A stretch of 64,000 nucleotides of DNA from Chryseobacterium sp. KLBC 52 (GCF_003347605.1 NZ_QDFZ01000005.1:124001-188000), one strand, 5' to 3'. Positions 1 through 9,544 are shown, counted from the stretch's first letter. Translations and numbers: made by a program. The notes: generated from the letters alone by a model not told the origin.

Positions 1-492
1 CCCGAAATGACAAAAACACTTACTTCTTTTGCATTTACTTCTTTGTTGATGATTCCTGCTTCTTTACCTATCTCAATACTTTGTGCAAGGGCCTGTTCCC
101 ATTCTTTTGAAAGTTCATGCAAAGCGTGTGTAAAAGCATGATGCCAGGGGGCCATTTGCTGTACGAAATTGGAAGTAGGGCAGCCATATTCCACTTTTAA
201 AAAATCGTTTTCAATCAACAGATGATACATGATATCATAAATACTGTCTAAAGGATTCTGACTGTTTTGAAGAGAGTCAATGAACATTTTCCTGAAATTG
301 GGTTTCATCAGATCTGTAATAATAGCAAGCCCCATTTCATCCTTGGTTTTAAAATGATAATAAAAAGCTCCTTTCGTCACCTGAGTCGTTGCAATAATTT
401 CATCTATGCTTGTAGTCTGAAAACCTTTCACATAGATCAATTCGAACGCTTTCTGGAGAATGGTAAGACGGGTTGCTTCTGATTTCTTCATT
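1..492 (-). CDS. TetR/AcrR family transcriptional regulator (C-terminus cut off by window edge)
   Basis: The gene starts at ATG 492-490 and is still open at base 1, so about 163 residues are visible. The N-terminus is a TetR DNA-binding domain (about residues 8-55) with the usual helix-turn-helix: TSIDEII, then a turn, then KGAFYYHF followed by KTKDEM. The rest is the helical ligand-binding region, whose C-terminus lies outside the window. The gene is divergent from an MFS efflux pump 149 bp away, the classic arrangement of a repressor controlling its pump. An inverted repeat at 520-532 lies next to its own -7-like element and is the likely operator. The ligand cannot be told from sequence. 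Confidence 0.9.
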
Positions 493-510
493 AAAACTGA
501 TGATTATTTA

Positions 511-532
511 CAAAGGAACACATTTTAAATGT
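511..532 (-). promoter_or_regulatory. Putative TetR promoter element with adjacent operator palindrome
   Basis: Read on the reverse strand, 518-511 is TTCCTTTG, one base off the TAnnTTTG -7 consensus and about 20 bp from the tetR start. Directly upstream (520-532) lies ACATTT-T-AAATGT, a perfect inverted repeat between the two divergent genes. A TetR operator here would cover the tetR promoter. The site assignment is inference. Confidence 0.4.
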
Positions 533-640
533 AAAATAAAAACTATCATTATTCTGATACTTTAATACAATTTAAATAATTTTTATAATACGAAAAATCG
601 TCAGAACTTTGCCTTGTCAATATCAACAAAATACAAGACA

Positions 641-1858
641 ATGAACTTTCAAAAAGAAATACAGATCAATCCTGCAACACAGACCGCTAAAAAAGGTCTT
701 CCTGCAGCTTTATGGGCATTAACAATAAGTGCTTTCGGAATAGGAACTACAGAATTTGTTATTGTAGGGCTGCTTCCTACCGTAGCCTCAGACCTGGGAA
801 TTACCATACCTTCCGCAGGGCTGCTGGTGAGTCTCTATGCGATAGGAGTGGCAATCGGAGCACCGATATTAACGGCATTAACAGGGAAAATCCCACGCAA
901 GATGCTATTGGTATCCATCATGCTTTTATTTGTTATCGGGAACGGGCTGGCATCTATAGCTCCTGGTTTTATCACTTTAGTTCTGGCCAGAATACTTACG
1001 GGATTGGCCCACGGGGTTTACTTTTCCATAGGTTCTACCATTGCAGCGTCGCTGGTTCCTGAGGAGAAAAGAGCCACCGCTATTTCTATTATGTTTGCCG
1101 GGCTTACCCTGGCGATTGTAACAGGAGTTCCACTAGGAACATTTATAGGACAGCATTTCGGATGGAGAGCGACTTTCATAGGCGTTTCAATCCTTGGGAT
1201 TATAGGGTTAATTGCCAGTTTACTATTGGTTCCCAACAATCTGAAAAACGGGAAAACAGCATCTTTAAAAAGTCAGTTTAAAGTGCTGGGAAACAAACGT
1301 TTGATTTTTACCTTTTTAATGACTGCAATGGGATATGGAGGTACGTTTGTGGTGTTTACGTATCTGTCGCCAATTTTGCAGAAAATTACAGGGTTTAAGG
1401 AATCTACGGTTACTTTTATCCTTCTGGTTTATGGAATTGCCATTGCTTTAGGAAACCTGATTGGTGGGAAAGTAGCGAATAAAAATCCTCTGAAAGCCCT
1501 TCTATGGATGTTTGCCGCACAGGGATTGGTATTGCTGGCGTTTTATTTCACTGTAAGCAGTCCTGTTTTAAGCATCATTACCCTTTTTCTGTTAGGAGCT
1601 TTATCATTTGCTTCTGTTCCCGGACTTCAGTTATTGGTGGTACAGATTGCTGAAAAAGAACTTCCGGGAACTGAGGATGTAGCTTCGGGGATCAATATTG
1701 CTGCTTTTAATATCGGTATTGCGATCGGATCTTATGCGGGAGGAATGATTGTTACCTCTTCCTTAGGTTTGGCAAGTACGCCATGGATAGGTGCTTTATT
1801 CCTGCTGGTTACAGTTTTGATAACCATGTATAGTATTGGTTTAAGTAAGAAAAATTAA
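641..1858 (+). CDS. MFS transporter, DHA1 family (AraJ/SotB-like efflux permease)
   Basis: This is a 405-residue, 12-helix major facilitator protein. Near the N-terminus it has the DHA1 signature GIGTTEFVIVGLLP, and after the second helix a motif-A-like loop (TGKIPRK). A conserved central GVPLGTFIG segment also fits the sugar or drug efflux (AraJ/YdhP-type) branch. The frame is open upstream to a TTG at 614, but ATG 641 is preferred because the -7-like sequence at 604-611 (GAACTTTG) would overlap the TTG. It lies divergent from a TetR gene that probably represses it. Substrate is unknown. It ends just before a perfect hairpin at 1885-1919. Confidence 0.88.
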   Translation: MNFQKEIQINPATQTAKKGLPAALWALTISAFGIGTTEFVIVGLLPTVASDLGITIPSAGLLVSLYAIGVAIGAPILTALTGKIPRKMLLVSIMLLFVIGNGLASIAPGFITLVLARILTGLAHGVYFSIGSTIAASLVPEEKRATAISIMFAGLTLAIVTGVPLGTFIGQHFGWRATFIGVSILGIIGLIASLLLVPNNLKNGKTASLKSQFKVLGNKRLIFTFLMTAMGYGGTFVVFTYLSPILQKITGFKESTVTFILLVYGIAIALGNLIGGKVANKNPLKALLWMFAAQGLVLLAFYFTVSSPVLSIITLFLLGALSFASVPGLQLLVVQIAEKELPGTEDVASGINIAAFNIGIAIGSYAGGMIVTSSLGLASTPWIGALFLLVTVLITMYSIGLSKKN

Positions 1859-1884
1859 GATTTACTATATTTATTGGAATTATC

Positions 1885-1919
1885 AACCCTTGTCAAGGTT
1901 TTAAACCTTGACAAGGGTT
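1885..1919. terminator. Perfect 17-bp-arm palindrome, likely terminator and dispersed repeat
   Basis: Arms 1885-1901 and 1903-1919 are exact reverse complements around a single T, with core CCTTGTCAAGG. A closely related palindrome lies at 30922-30954. The convergent position between the MFS gene and pdeM suits a two-way terminator. Confidence 0.6.
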
Positions 1920-1998
1920 TCATGTAAAAAAATTTCAACATTTTAGTAAAACTCATTTTCGAGCAACAAAATCTACCAGAGTTAACACCTTTAGATCA

Positions 1999-2643
1999 CT
2001 AAATTTCATAGATTTCAGCATCGGTAAACACAAAAAATGTACTTTTCTTAGGCAGATTTTTTGTATCCAGTCCTGTAAACTCACTGAAAGCGGGTAATAA
2101 TAATTGATTGCTGCTAAGGGCAAAACAGGGTAATCTGATATTTTTCACCGCAGAATTCAGTACAATTCCAGGGTGAATATGCCCGGTAATCTGAAATCCG
2201 GATTTTATGCTGTCAAAATCATGGATAAAAGTAATATCTTCTATTTCGAGAAATTCAGACTTATGATTAAAGCATAATTTTTCCTCCAAAGTTTTTGAAA
2301 TACGATCGTGATTTCCTTCAATAAGATAAAATTGTATATCTGGATACCGGTTTTTCCATATACAGAATTCATCCACATCAGAATTATCCCCGGCATGCAG
2401 CAAGTCTCCAACAACAATAAATTTTTCAGGCTGAAAATATTCAATCAGTGCGGATAATCTTTCCAGATCACTTTTCATAATGTGATTGGCCAGTGCAATC
2501 CCATTTTTGCGGAAATGAGCGGTTTTTCCAATATGCAGATCAGATAGAATCAAGGCTTTTTCTTTTTGCCAGAATGCTGCCCGCTGATTGGTCAGAGTGA
2601 AAGTTTTATTTTGGATGGAAATATTTTTGGTTGCTATAAACAC
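1999..2643 (-). CDS. pdeM: Ligase-associated DNA damage response endonuclease PdeM (metallophosphoesterase)
   Basis: This is a calcineurin-like phosphoesterase with all metal motifs: SDLHIGK, VGDLLHAG, EGNHDR and, near the C-terminus, TGHIHPG. The family member in pseudomonads (MPE) is a manganese-dependent single-strand DNA endonuclease encoded with ligase, exonuclease and Lhr-type helicase, and all three partners lie just upstream here. A TTG at 2670 would add nine residues. GTG 2643 is preferred because TAACTTTG at 2675-2668, a perfect -7 element, overlaps that TTG and would start transcription near 2661. The length, about 214 residues, is normal for the family. gpmA lies immediately upstream, so the gene may be read both from its own promoter and by read-through. 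Confidence 0.9.
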   Translation of the reverse strand: MFIATKNISIQNKTFTLTNQRAAFWQKEKALILSDLHIGKTAHFRKNGIALANHIMKSDLERLSALIEYFQPEKFIVVGDLLHAGDNSDVDEFCIWKNRYPDIQFYLIEGNHDRISKTLEEKLCFNHKSEFLEIEDITFIHDFDSIKSGFQITGHIHPGIVLNSAVKNIRLPCFALSSNQLLLPAFSEFTGLDTKNLPKKSTFFVFTDAEIYEI

Positions 2644-2667
2644 TTGATAGATTGAAAATTGAAGGAT

Positions 2668-2675
2668 CAAAGTTA
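2668..2675 (-). promoter_or_regulatory. Bacteroidota -7 element for pdeM
   Basis: TAACTTTG on the reverse strand matches TAnnTTTG exactly. It lies between gpmA and pdeM. No clear TTG is seen at the -33 position. It decides in favour of the GTG start at 2643. Confidence 0.4.
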
Positions 2676-2691
2676 CATTATTTAAACCGGA

Positions 2692-3294
2692 TCAGCTAAC
2701 TTTCCGGCTTACATGAAATTTCTCATCAAAAATATAAGTCAGTGGAAACCCCGTAGCAATTTCTCTTTCTAAAATCTCTTCAGGAGAAAGATGTTCCAAA
2801 TACATAATTAAAGCACGCAGGCTGTTTCCATGGGCTACAATCAATACATTTTCGCCCTGCTTCAATAAGGGCTTTATTTCGCTTTCGAAATAAGGAATCA
2901 CTCTGTTATAAGTATCTTTAAGGCTTTCACCTCCGGGAGGAACCACATCGTAAGACCTGCGCCAGATATGAACCTGCTCTGCACCATATTTCAAGGCGGT
3001 ATCTGCTTTATTTAATCCTTCCAGATTTCCGTAACAGCGTTCATTGAGTGCTTTATCTTTAACGACAGGAATATCCGGATTTCCTATTTCATCCAGAATG
3101 ACAGAGAGGGTATGCTGTGCTCTGATCAGGGCAGAGGTGAATGCTATATCTATTCTTTCTCCTTTTAGCGCAATACCTGCTTTTTTAGCTTCTTCAATAC
3201 CGGCTTCAGTTATATCGATATCTTTCCACCCTGTAAATCTGTTTTCCAGATTCCAGAGTGACTGTCCGTGACGGACTAAGAACAATTTTTCCAT
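2692..3294 (-). CDS. gpmA: 2,3-bisphosphoglycerate-dependent phosphoglycerate mutase
   Basis: The 200-residue protein interconverts 3- and 2-phosphoglycerate in cytosolic glycolysis and gluconeogenesis. The phosphohistidine motif [10 protein letters not shown] is at residues 6-15 (H9). [13 protein letters not shown] follows in the middle, and the second catalytic histidine is in [10 protein letters not shown] near residue 155. The length is slightly short of E. coli GpmA but usual for Bacteroidota. It sits inside the DNA-repair cluster, between the Lhr-like helicase and pdeM, and has no evident functional tie to it. Confidence 0.93.
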   Translation of the reverse strand: MEKLFLVRHGQSLWNLENRFTGWKDIDITEAGIEEAKKAGIALKGERIDIAFTSALIRAQHTLSVILDEIGNPDIPVVKDKALNERCYGNLEGLNKADTALKYGAEQVHIWRRSYDVVPPGGESLKDTYNRVIPYFESEIKPLLKQGENVLIVAHGNSLRALIMYLEHLSPEEILEREIATGFPLTYIFDEKFHVSRKVS

Positions 3295-3440
3295 TTTTAA
3301 ATTTTATTTCAACTTCCAGGAAGGTATACTCTAAGTTACGATGATTATCCAGACTTTTCAAGAAAATTAACATAGAATATTAGGCTATGAATAAGATTAA
3401 AAAGAGCAGGGAACTCATTGAAAAAACATCGGATTGACCA

Positions 3441-5891
3441 TCAAAGATCACTTATATCAGACAGTTTCAGCATTCTTTTAATTCTCGCATCCAGTCCTTC
3501 ACTTGAAAGCGTCTGTCTTAAGCTGTCTACTTTAATGGGGAAACTCAACGGAGTAAAAGAACGGGAATGTTTTAAAATAATTTTGGATTTTTCAATTCTT
3601 TTAAAAGCTTCAACAAGCCGTTGTTCCTGAAGCTGCATATTGAAGACTTCGGTATATGCCTGTTTTATTAAAAAATGATTGGGGTCATGATCTTCCAATA
3701 CTTTAAAAATCAGTCCGGCAGAACTCTGTAATGATTTGTTAGAACGTTGCTGGCCTGCATAATTTTGAATCACCATTCCGGAAATTACTGCAATATCACG
3801 AAATTTTCTCCTTGCCATTTCCGCAGAATTGATACTTGCGATCACATCATTCATCAGATGATCCCGGGTTAAAATCTGCTGGAGATTGTCTTCATTTAAA
3901 GGAATTTCTTTATCACTGAACAGCTCAAATCCGTAATCGTTCATTGCCATGGAAAAGGAGATAGGCGCAAGTTTTGAGATCCGATAAGCAATCAAGGCAG
4001 CCATTACTTCATGAACGAGACGCCCTTCGAAAGGATACATAAACAAATGATATCCTTCACGGTTTTTGATCATTTCGACCAGAAATTCATTTTCTTTGGG
4101 AATATGGGAGTTTTTTTCCTGGTTGATTAAAAGCGGGTGTAAAAATTTAAGCTCTTTTTCTGAAGCTTTCGGATTTAGAGCATGTGATAATTTTTCTCTC
4201 AGAAAATGCCCCAGATTGGAACTCAAAGGAAGCCTTCCTCCCAGATAACTCGGAACCAGGGCTTTTCCTTTAGCTGCTCTCACATACACTGTCATATCTT
4301 TAATAATGACAACCTCCAGTGTACGTCCCGCCAGAATGAATTTTTCTTCTTTTTTTAATTTTGAAATAAAATATTCTTCAATCATTCCGATATAGCCTCC
4401 GGAAATAAATTTTACCTTCAACATGGCATCACTCACAATGACCCCCATATTCATCCGGTGGAGCATAGCAATTTTCCGTGAGGTGACTTTATAAAGACCG
4501 TCTTCCATAATGACGATCTTGTGGTATTCTTCATAGTTTTTTAATACACTGCCGCCAATGGTAAGGAATTCCAGAATACTTTTCCATTCCTCGTCCAACA
4601 TTTCCTGAAAAGCATATACTTTTTTAATTCTCTGATACAGTTCATCGGGATAAAATCCGTCTCCAACCGCCAATGTCATCAGAAACTGAACCAGCACATC
4701 AAAACACAAAACCTGTGGTTCTCTGGGCTCAACCACTTTCTGTTTTACGGCTTCTTTTAGCGCTGCCACTTCAATGAGTTCCAGAGAATGGGTCGGAACA
4801 CAATAAATTTTAGAGGTTTCAAAAGGGGAGTGCCCGCTTCGTCCTGCTCTTTGAAGAAAGCGCGCAACACCTTTGGCTGATCCTACCTGAATAACAGTGT
4901 CTACAGGTTTAAAATCAATTCCAAGGTCTAAAGATGACGTTGAAACTACAGCTTTTAATTTTCCGGAACTTAAATTTTCTTCAATCCAGATTCTCAGATG
5001 GGCATCAATGGAGCTGTGATGGATCGCAATCTGGCCTGCAAAATCAGGGTAAGCCTCCAGTAAAAGCTGATACCACATTTCACTCTGGCTTCTGGTATTT
5101 GTGAATACAATGGTAGATTTTGATTCCAGAATAATAGGAACCACTTTATCTGCCAGTTTGTTTCCAAGATGTCCTGCCCATGGCAATATTTCAATTTCGT
5201 TCGGGAACACCGGCAGAATATCTATTTTCTTATGTTCTTTGGCTGTAATTTTTGTCTTTTTAATATCATACGGAATAAGCACTTCCATGGCTTCATCCAG
5301 ATTTCCGATGGTTGCGGTGATTCCCCATATTTTGATCTTCGGAACATATTTTTTAAGCTGAGAAATCCCAAGTTCTACCATGACACCGCGCTTTGAACCC
5401 AGTAATTCATGCCATTCATCCACAGCTACGCATTTCATATCGGTGAAAAACCTTTCATTATTTTTCTGCGCAAGGAGCAAATGAAGACTTTCAGGGGTTA
5501 CGACAAGAATTTCAGGCATCTTTTTGACCTGCTGTTGTCTTACTTTCGGATCCGTATCTCCATTTCTCACGCCTACAGTCCAGTCAAGCCCGATTTCATC
5601 AATGGCTTCCTGCATCGCTTTTGCAATATCTTTTGACAGAGACCGGAGAGGAGTAATCCAGACCATTTTCAAGCCTTTTTTGTATTGTTCGGGATGATTC
5701 AGGAAATCAGAAATTAAGGCTAAAAAAACAGAAAAAGTCTTTCCAAAACCGGTAGGAGCAACGACCATTCCGCTGTATCCGTTTCCAAATTTCTTCCAGG
5801 TTTCCAACTGAAATTTGAAAGGAGCAATACCTTTATCAGTCATCCATTGCTGAATGATCTTTAATCCGGTGGTATGTTCGAAAGTTGCCAA
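3441..5891 (-). CDS. Ligase-associated DNA damage response DEXH-box helicase (Lhr-Core type)
   Basis: This is an 816-residue superfamily 2 helicase. Walker A APTGFGKT is at residues 45-52, DEWH at 158-161, a GITATIG motif III follows, and domain 2 has VFTNTRSQSE, VVSTSSLDLGIDF and QRAGRSGHS. The long C-terminal half (winged helix and beta-barrel region) is what defines the Lhr-Core family. It acts as a 3'-to-5' translocase/helicase on DNA in the repair module with the ligase, exonuclease and PdeM. The ATG at 5891 opens directly on the family N-terminus. A tandem-repeat array of about 750 bp separates it from the ligase gene that would normally abut it. Confidence 0.93.
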   Translation of the reverse strand: MATFEHTTGLKIIQQWMTDKGIAPFKFQLETWKKFGNGYSGMVVAPTGFGKTFSVFLALISDFLNHPEQYKKGLKMVWITPLRSLSKDIAKAMQEAIDEIGLDWTVGVRNGDTDPKVRQQQVKKMPEILVVTPESLHLLLAQKNNERFFTDMKCVAVDEWHELLGSKRGVMVELGISQLKKYVPKIKIWGITATIGNLDEAMEVLIPYDIKKTKITAKEHKKIDILPVFPNEIEILPWAGHLGNKLADKVVPIILESKSTIVFTNTRSQSEMWYQLLLEAYPDFAGQIAIHHSSIDAHLRIWIEENLSSGKLKAVVSTSSLDLGIDFKPVDTVIQVGSAKGVARFLQRAGRSGHSPFETSKIYCVPTHSLELIEVAALKEAVKQKVVEPREPQVLCFDVLVQFLMTLAVGDGFYPDELYQRIKKVYAFQEMLDEEWKSILEFLTIGGSVLKNYEEYHKIVIMEDGLYKVTSRKIAMLHRMNMGVIVSDAMLKVKFISGGYIGMIEEYFISKLKKEEKFILAGRTLEVVIIKDMTVYVRAAKGKALVPSYLGGRLPLSSNLGHFLREKLSHALNPKASEKELKFLHPLLINQEKNSHIPKENEFLVEMIKNREGYHLFMYPFEGRLVHEVMAALIAYRISKLAPISFSMAMNDYGFELFSDKEIPLNEDNLQQILTRDHLMNDVIASINSAEMARRKFRDIAVISGMVIQNYAGQQRSNKSLQSSAGLIFKVLEDHDPNHFLIKQAYTEVFNMQLQEQRLVEAFKRIEKSKIILKHSRSFTPLSFPIKVDSLRQTLSSEGLDARIKRMLKLSDISDL

Positions 5892-5912
5892 TTCTATTTT
5901 TATTTAATTTTT

Positions 5913-6662
5913 AACGCTAAGACGCTAAGATTTTATAGGATATTATTTATTTTTTGATCGCAAGGGCGTTTCACTTAGCAAAGTTTGCATTTTTACATAG
6001 CTGAACGGAGTGCCTTTGCGAACGAAAATATTAGAAATAATTTTAAAAACTTTTGCGTTCATTGCATTAAAATATTACTGCATTAATTTTTTTAAACCAA
6101 ATTCCAACGCAAACGGCGCTAAGAGTTTGTATGAGAGTGTTTTATTTTTCGTTCGCAAGGGCGTTTCACTTAGCAAAGTTTTCATTTTATCAAAGCTGAA
6201 CGGAGTGCCTTTGCGAACGAAAAAATTAGAAATAATTTTAAAAACTTTTGCGTTCATTGCGTTAAAATGATTACTGCATTAATTTTTTTAAACCAAATTC
6301 CAACGCAACCGGCGCTAAGATTTTGTATGATCGTGTTTTATTTTTCGATCGCAAGGGCGTTTCACTTAGCAAAGTTTGCATTTTATCATAGCTGAACGGA
6401 GTGCCTTTGCGAACGAAAATATTAGAAATAATTTTAAAAACTTTTGCGTTCATTGCGTTAAAATAATTACTGCATTAATTTTTTTAAACCAAATTCCAAC
6501 ACAAACGGCGCTAAGAGTTTGTATGAGAGTGTTTTATTTTTCGATCGCAAGGGCGTTTCACTTAGCAAAGTTTGCATTTTTACATAGCTGAACGGAGTGC
6601 CTTTGCGAACGAAAATATTAGAAATAATTTTAAAAACTTTTGAGTTCATTGCGTTTAAATAA
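5913..6662. repeat. Tandem array of about four ~195-bp units between ligase and helicase genes
   Basis: The marker CAAGGGCGTTTCAC recurs at 5961, 6156, 6352 and 6548, giving periods of 195, 196 and 196 bp. Each unit also has TGAACGGAGTGCCTTTGCG and a GGCGCTAAGA-type segment, and neighbouring units differ by only a few bases. The end of each unit (ATTACTGCATTAATTTTTT) nearly matches the last bases of the ligase gene at the array's right edge. Each unit happens to be open for 60 codons on the reverse strand, but in shifting frames. I regard it as non-coding. Confidence 0.85.
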
Positions 6663-8243
6663 TTACTGTATTAATTTTTTAATTTCTTCCAAATCGTCAA
6701 TTTCGTCTACGGTTTTGTCTTTCCGCCATCTTACAATTCTTGGGAATCGGAGAGCTACACCACTTTTATGACGATTGCTGAAACCTATGCCTTCAAAAGC
6801 AATTTCAAAAACCAGTTCTGCTTTTACCGTTCTTACAGGACCGAACTTCTCAATGGCATTCTTGGTAACAAACCGGCTCACCTCCATGATTTCTTTATCC
6901 GTTAATCCTGAGTAGGCTTTGGCAATGGTCACCAGACTATCTCCGTTTTTCACGGCAAAACTATAATCTGTGTAGTAAGCACTTCGTCTGCCGCTTCCTT
7001 TTTGCGCGTAGATCAGAACGGCATCAATGGTAAAAGGATTAATTTTCCACTTCCACCAGTCGCCTTTTTTCCTTCCGGAATGGTAAGGTGAATTTTTTTG
7101 TTTTAACATCAGTCCTTCGCTGTTTACGTCTCTTGAATTTTCACGAAGAGAATTCAGTTCTTCCCATTTTTCAAATTCCAGACTTTTGGAAATACTGATA
7201 CGTTCGGGCTTCTCATTCAGTAATAATTCTCCCAGTAAAGCTCTTCTTGCAGAGATGGGTTTTTCTCTCAGGTCGTTATCTTCAAGTTCCAGTAAGTCGT
7301 AGACGAAGACTTCAATCGGAATTTCTGAGAGCATTTTTTTAGTTAAAGTTTTCCTGTTTAATCTCTTTTGTAATTCGTTAAAATTTAAGACCTTACCATC
7401 GTTCACTGCAAGTATTTCTCCATCCAGGACAAAGTTGCCTTTCATAGCTTGTACGGCTTCTGAAATTTCCGGAAATTGTTCTGTGACGAGTTCTTCACCT
7501 CTTGACCAGATGAAAACCTCATCATTTCTTCTTATGATTTGCCCGCGTATTCCGTCCCATTTGTATTCTACCAGCCATTCATCAGGATTTCCAAGTTCTT
7601 TGGTTTCTTTTTCCAAAGGATAGGCTAGGCAGAAGGGATAAGGTTTTGAATTGTCAGGATTTACATTTTCTGCATCAATAAGTTCTTTGAAGGAAACTTC
7701 TTCAGGCTGCCATTTTCCCATTAAGCTATGCATTAAAGCACTCGGTTCCTGTCCTGAAAATTTCGTCAGTGCATTGATTAATGTTTTATCTGAAACTCCA
7801 ATCCGGAAGCTTCCGCCAATTAATTTATTGAAAATCAATCGCTCGGTATAATCCAGCCCATTCCATGACTGCAGTACAAATTCTTTTTTTTCTACATCTG
7901 TTTTGCCTTTCAGACTTACGATATCATTCATCCATTCTGATAATGAACGTTCTATTTTTTCCTTCGGAGGCGGAAGAATTAGTGACAACGTTTCTCCAAG
8001 ATCGCCTACCGAAGAGTAGGATTCCTGAAACAGCCAATAAGGAAGTTTGGTAATTTCCAGCGCCCATTCTTTCATGTAATTGGTATTGACATTTCTCTTA
8101 GGTCTCTTGCCGGTAAATAAAGCGATAAACCATACTTTATCTTCATCAGGAGCACGCTCGAGATAATCAATGATCGCATCAATTTTAGCATTGGTTTTAT
8201 TGGTTGTTTCCAACGCGTTGATAAGGTCTGCAAAATGTCTCAT
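6663..8243 (-). CDS. ATP-dependent DNA ligase (repair-cluster type)
   Basis: This 526-residue ligase seals nicks using ATP. It has an N-terminal DNA-binding domain (about 1-200), the nucleotidyltransferase motif EYKWDGIRG with the adenylated lysine at residue 228, and motif LDGEIL near 272. Motif V-like SEGLMLKQ and the DWWKWK segment precede the C-terminal OB fold. This is the ligase that names the 'ligase-associated DNA damage response' cluster. Its ATG overlaps the exonuclease stop by 4 bp (8240-8243), so the two are translationally coupled. The last bases of the gene resemble the ends of the adjacent tandem repeat units, which suggests that the array grew from the gene's 3' end. Confidence 0.93.
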   Translation of the reverse strand: MRHFADLINALETTNKTNAKIDAIIDYLERAPDEDKVWFIALFTGKRPKRNVNTNYMKEWALEITKLPYWLFQESYSSVGDLGETLSLILPPPKEKIERSLSEWMNDIVSLKGKTDVEKKEFVLQSWNGLDYTERLIFNKLIGGSFRIGVSDKTLINALTKFSGQEPSALMHSLMGKWQPEEVSFKELIDAENVNPDNSKPYPFCLAYPLEKETKELGNPDEWLVEYKWDGIRGQIIRRNDEVFIWSRGEELVTEQFPEISEAVQAMKGNFVLDGEILAVNDGKVLNFNELQKRLNRKTLTKKMLSEIPIEVFVYDLLELEDNDLREKPISARRALLGELLLNEKPERISISKSLEFEKWEELNSLRENSRDVNSEGLMLKQKNSPYHSGRKKGDWWKWKINPFTIDAVLIYAQKGSGRRSAYYTDYSFAVKNGDSLVTIAKAYSGLTDKEIMEVSRFVTKNAIEKFGPVRTVKAELVFEIAFEGIGFSNRHKSGVALRFPRIVRWRKDKTVDEIDDLEEIKKLIQ

Positions 8244-9262
8244 GATGCCGGATTTTGTGAGATTTCTTTTTCAGATTCTTCTTCGTCTTCTCCGTAAAGT
8301 GTTTCTACAACATCTGCTTTAATTCCTGTTTCATTCAGATATTTGGAAAAAACTTCTGTCTGTCCGTGAGTAACATGAACCAGCTCTGCTTCAGTTGCTT
8401 TTACCGTTTGCAATAATCCTTTCCAATCTGCATGATCACTCATGGCAAATCCTGCATCAGCGCTTCGCCATCTTCTGGCACCGCGCACCTGCATCCAGCC
8501 GGAACATATCGCTGTTGCCGGATCTGGAATCTTTTTAATAATATTACTGTCGAGCAAAGCAGGTGGTACAATGACAATTTCGTGTTCCATCTCTTTCGGG
8601 CGTTCTCTAAAATCCGCAATGGTGTATTCAGGAAGATCAATTCCTACTGTTTCGAAGGCTTCATTAAGCTTTCCGATAGAATAATGAACATATATTTTCC
8701 CTAATTCTTCCACTGCTTTCATAATGCGCTGGGCTTTCCCTAAAGAATACCCGATGAATACAGAAGTTTTATTGTTTTCTTTATTTTTCAGAACCCAGTT
8801 CTGGAGTTTTTTATTTAAGTCCGGAACTTCCAGCCAGTTGTAAATAGGCAGCCCAAAGGTGCTTTCTGTCACAAATTCATTGCATTTTACCAGTTCGAAA
8901 GGAGTACTTAGCCCATCATCCTGAACTTTATAATCTCCAGAAATGACAGCCACGTAGCCTTTATACTCAAGCTTTATCTGTGCTGAACCAATGATATGTC
9001 CGGCAGGGTGAAGTGAAAGTTTTACTCCATTGATGGTAATCACTTCTCCATATTCTACGCTCTGGCATTCAATATCTGGTCCAATTCTCTGGTACAGAAT
9101 AGGTTTGGTAAAATGGTGACAAAGGTATTTTTTCATTCCCCAGCGGGCATGATCAGCATGACCATGGGTGATAACAGCCATCTCTACGGGTCTCCAGGGA
9201 TCTATATAAAATTTTCCCTGGGGACAGTAAATGCCTTTTTTTGTAAATGTGATTAATTTCAA
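8240..9262 (-). CDS. Ligase-associated DNA damage response exonuclease (MBL/beta-CASP fold)
   Basis: This 340-residue metallo-beta-lactamase-fold nuclease resembles the CPSF-73/SNM1 group. The metal motif THGHADH is at residues 32-38. Further fold motifs are AGHIIGSAQ, SGDYK and, late in the protein, SDHADW and HVTHGQTE. Family members in this cluster are DNA exonucleases. It is the first gene of the reverse-strand run exonuclease, ligase, (repeats), helicase, gpmA, pdeM. The stop overlaps the ligase start. The tail after residue 325 is short and acidic and probably disordered. Confidence 0.92.
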   Translation of the reverse strand: MKLITFTKKGIYCPQGKFYIDPWRPVEMAVITHGHADHARWGMKKYLCHHFTKPILYQRIGPDIECQSVEYGEVITINGVKLSLHPAGHIIGSAQIKLEYKGYVAVISGDYKVQDDGLSTPFELVKCNEFVTESTFGLPIYNWLEVPDLNKKLQNWVLKNKENNKTSVFIGYSLGKAQRIMKAVEELGKIYVHYSIGKLNEAFETVGIDLPEYTIADFRERPKEMEHEIVIVPPALLDSNIIKKIPDPATAICSGWMQVRGARRWRSADAGFAMSDHADWKGLLQTVKATEAELVHVTHGQTEVFSKYLNETGIKADVVETLYGEDEEESEKEISQNPAS

Positions 9263-9393
9263 TGGTGTAACTGGTTTATAGAATTAGCTTCAAAAACTTA
9301 ACCAATTTACAATAAAGTGTTTATTTTTTAATTTTTGTGGTATGAGATTTTATGAAGTATTCCATATTGTAGGAATGATTATTTATAATAGGT

Positions 9394-9458
9394 TTTGGCT
9401 TAAGCCAATGGAATGTTTTAAAGAATAAATGGGCTAAAGCCCATTTCTATTGATATTC
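9394..9458. repeat. Half copy of the GGGCTAAAGCCC palindromic repeat
   Basis: TTTTGGCTTAAGCCA is followed by ATGGGCTAAAGCCCAT (9430-9445) and TTCTATTGATATT. It matches one side of the nested palindrome at 30756-30910. The outer base pair is changed on both sides (T-A here, C-G there), so pairing is kept. It lies in the 282-bp gap upstream of the exonuclease gene, where I see no other gene. Confidence 0.6.
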
Positions 9459-9506
9459 TGTAATGTTAAATAATGAAAGGAGGGATTACAATTGGATTGT
9501 AAAGAA

Positions 9507-9537
9507 TAAAAAAAGCTGTTCCCAATTGAAACAGCTT
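9507..9537 (-). terminator. Rho-independent terminator of the S41 peptidase gene
   Basis: On the reverse strand AAGCTGTT (9537-9530) pairs with AACAGCTT (9520-9513) around a 9-base loop and is followed by a T run. It lies 8 bp past the stop codon at 9545. Confidence 0.75.
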
Positions 9538-9544
9538 GTATCGT

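Noticed and set aside
6075..6649. Three similar 60-codon reverse-strand open frames (6075-6257, 6271-6453, 6467-6649) that could be a small protein family
   Set aside because: They follow the 195/196-bp tandem unit, change frame from unit to unit, and have no ribosome site or promoter. The similarity is that of the DNA repeat.
5913..6662. CRISPR array
   Set aside because: Units are about 195 bp, nearly identical throughout, with no short repeat plus unique spacer pattern and no cas genes.
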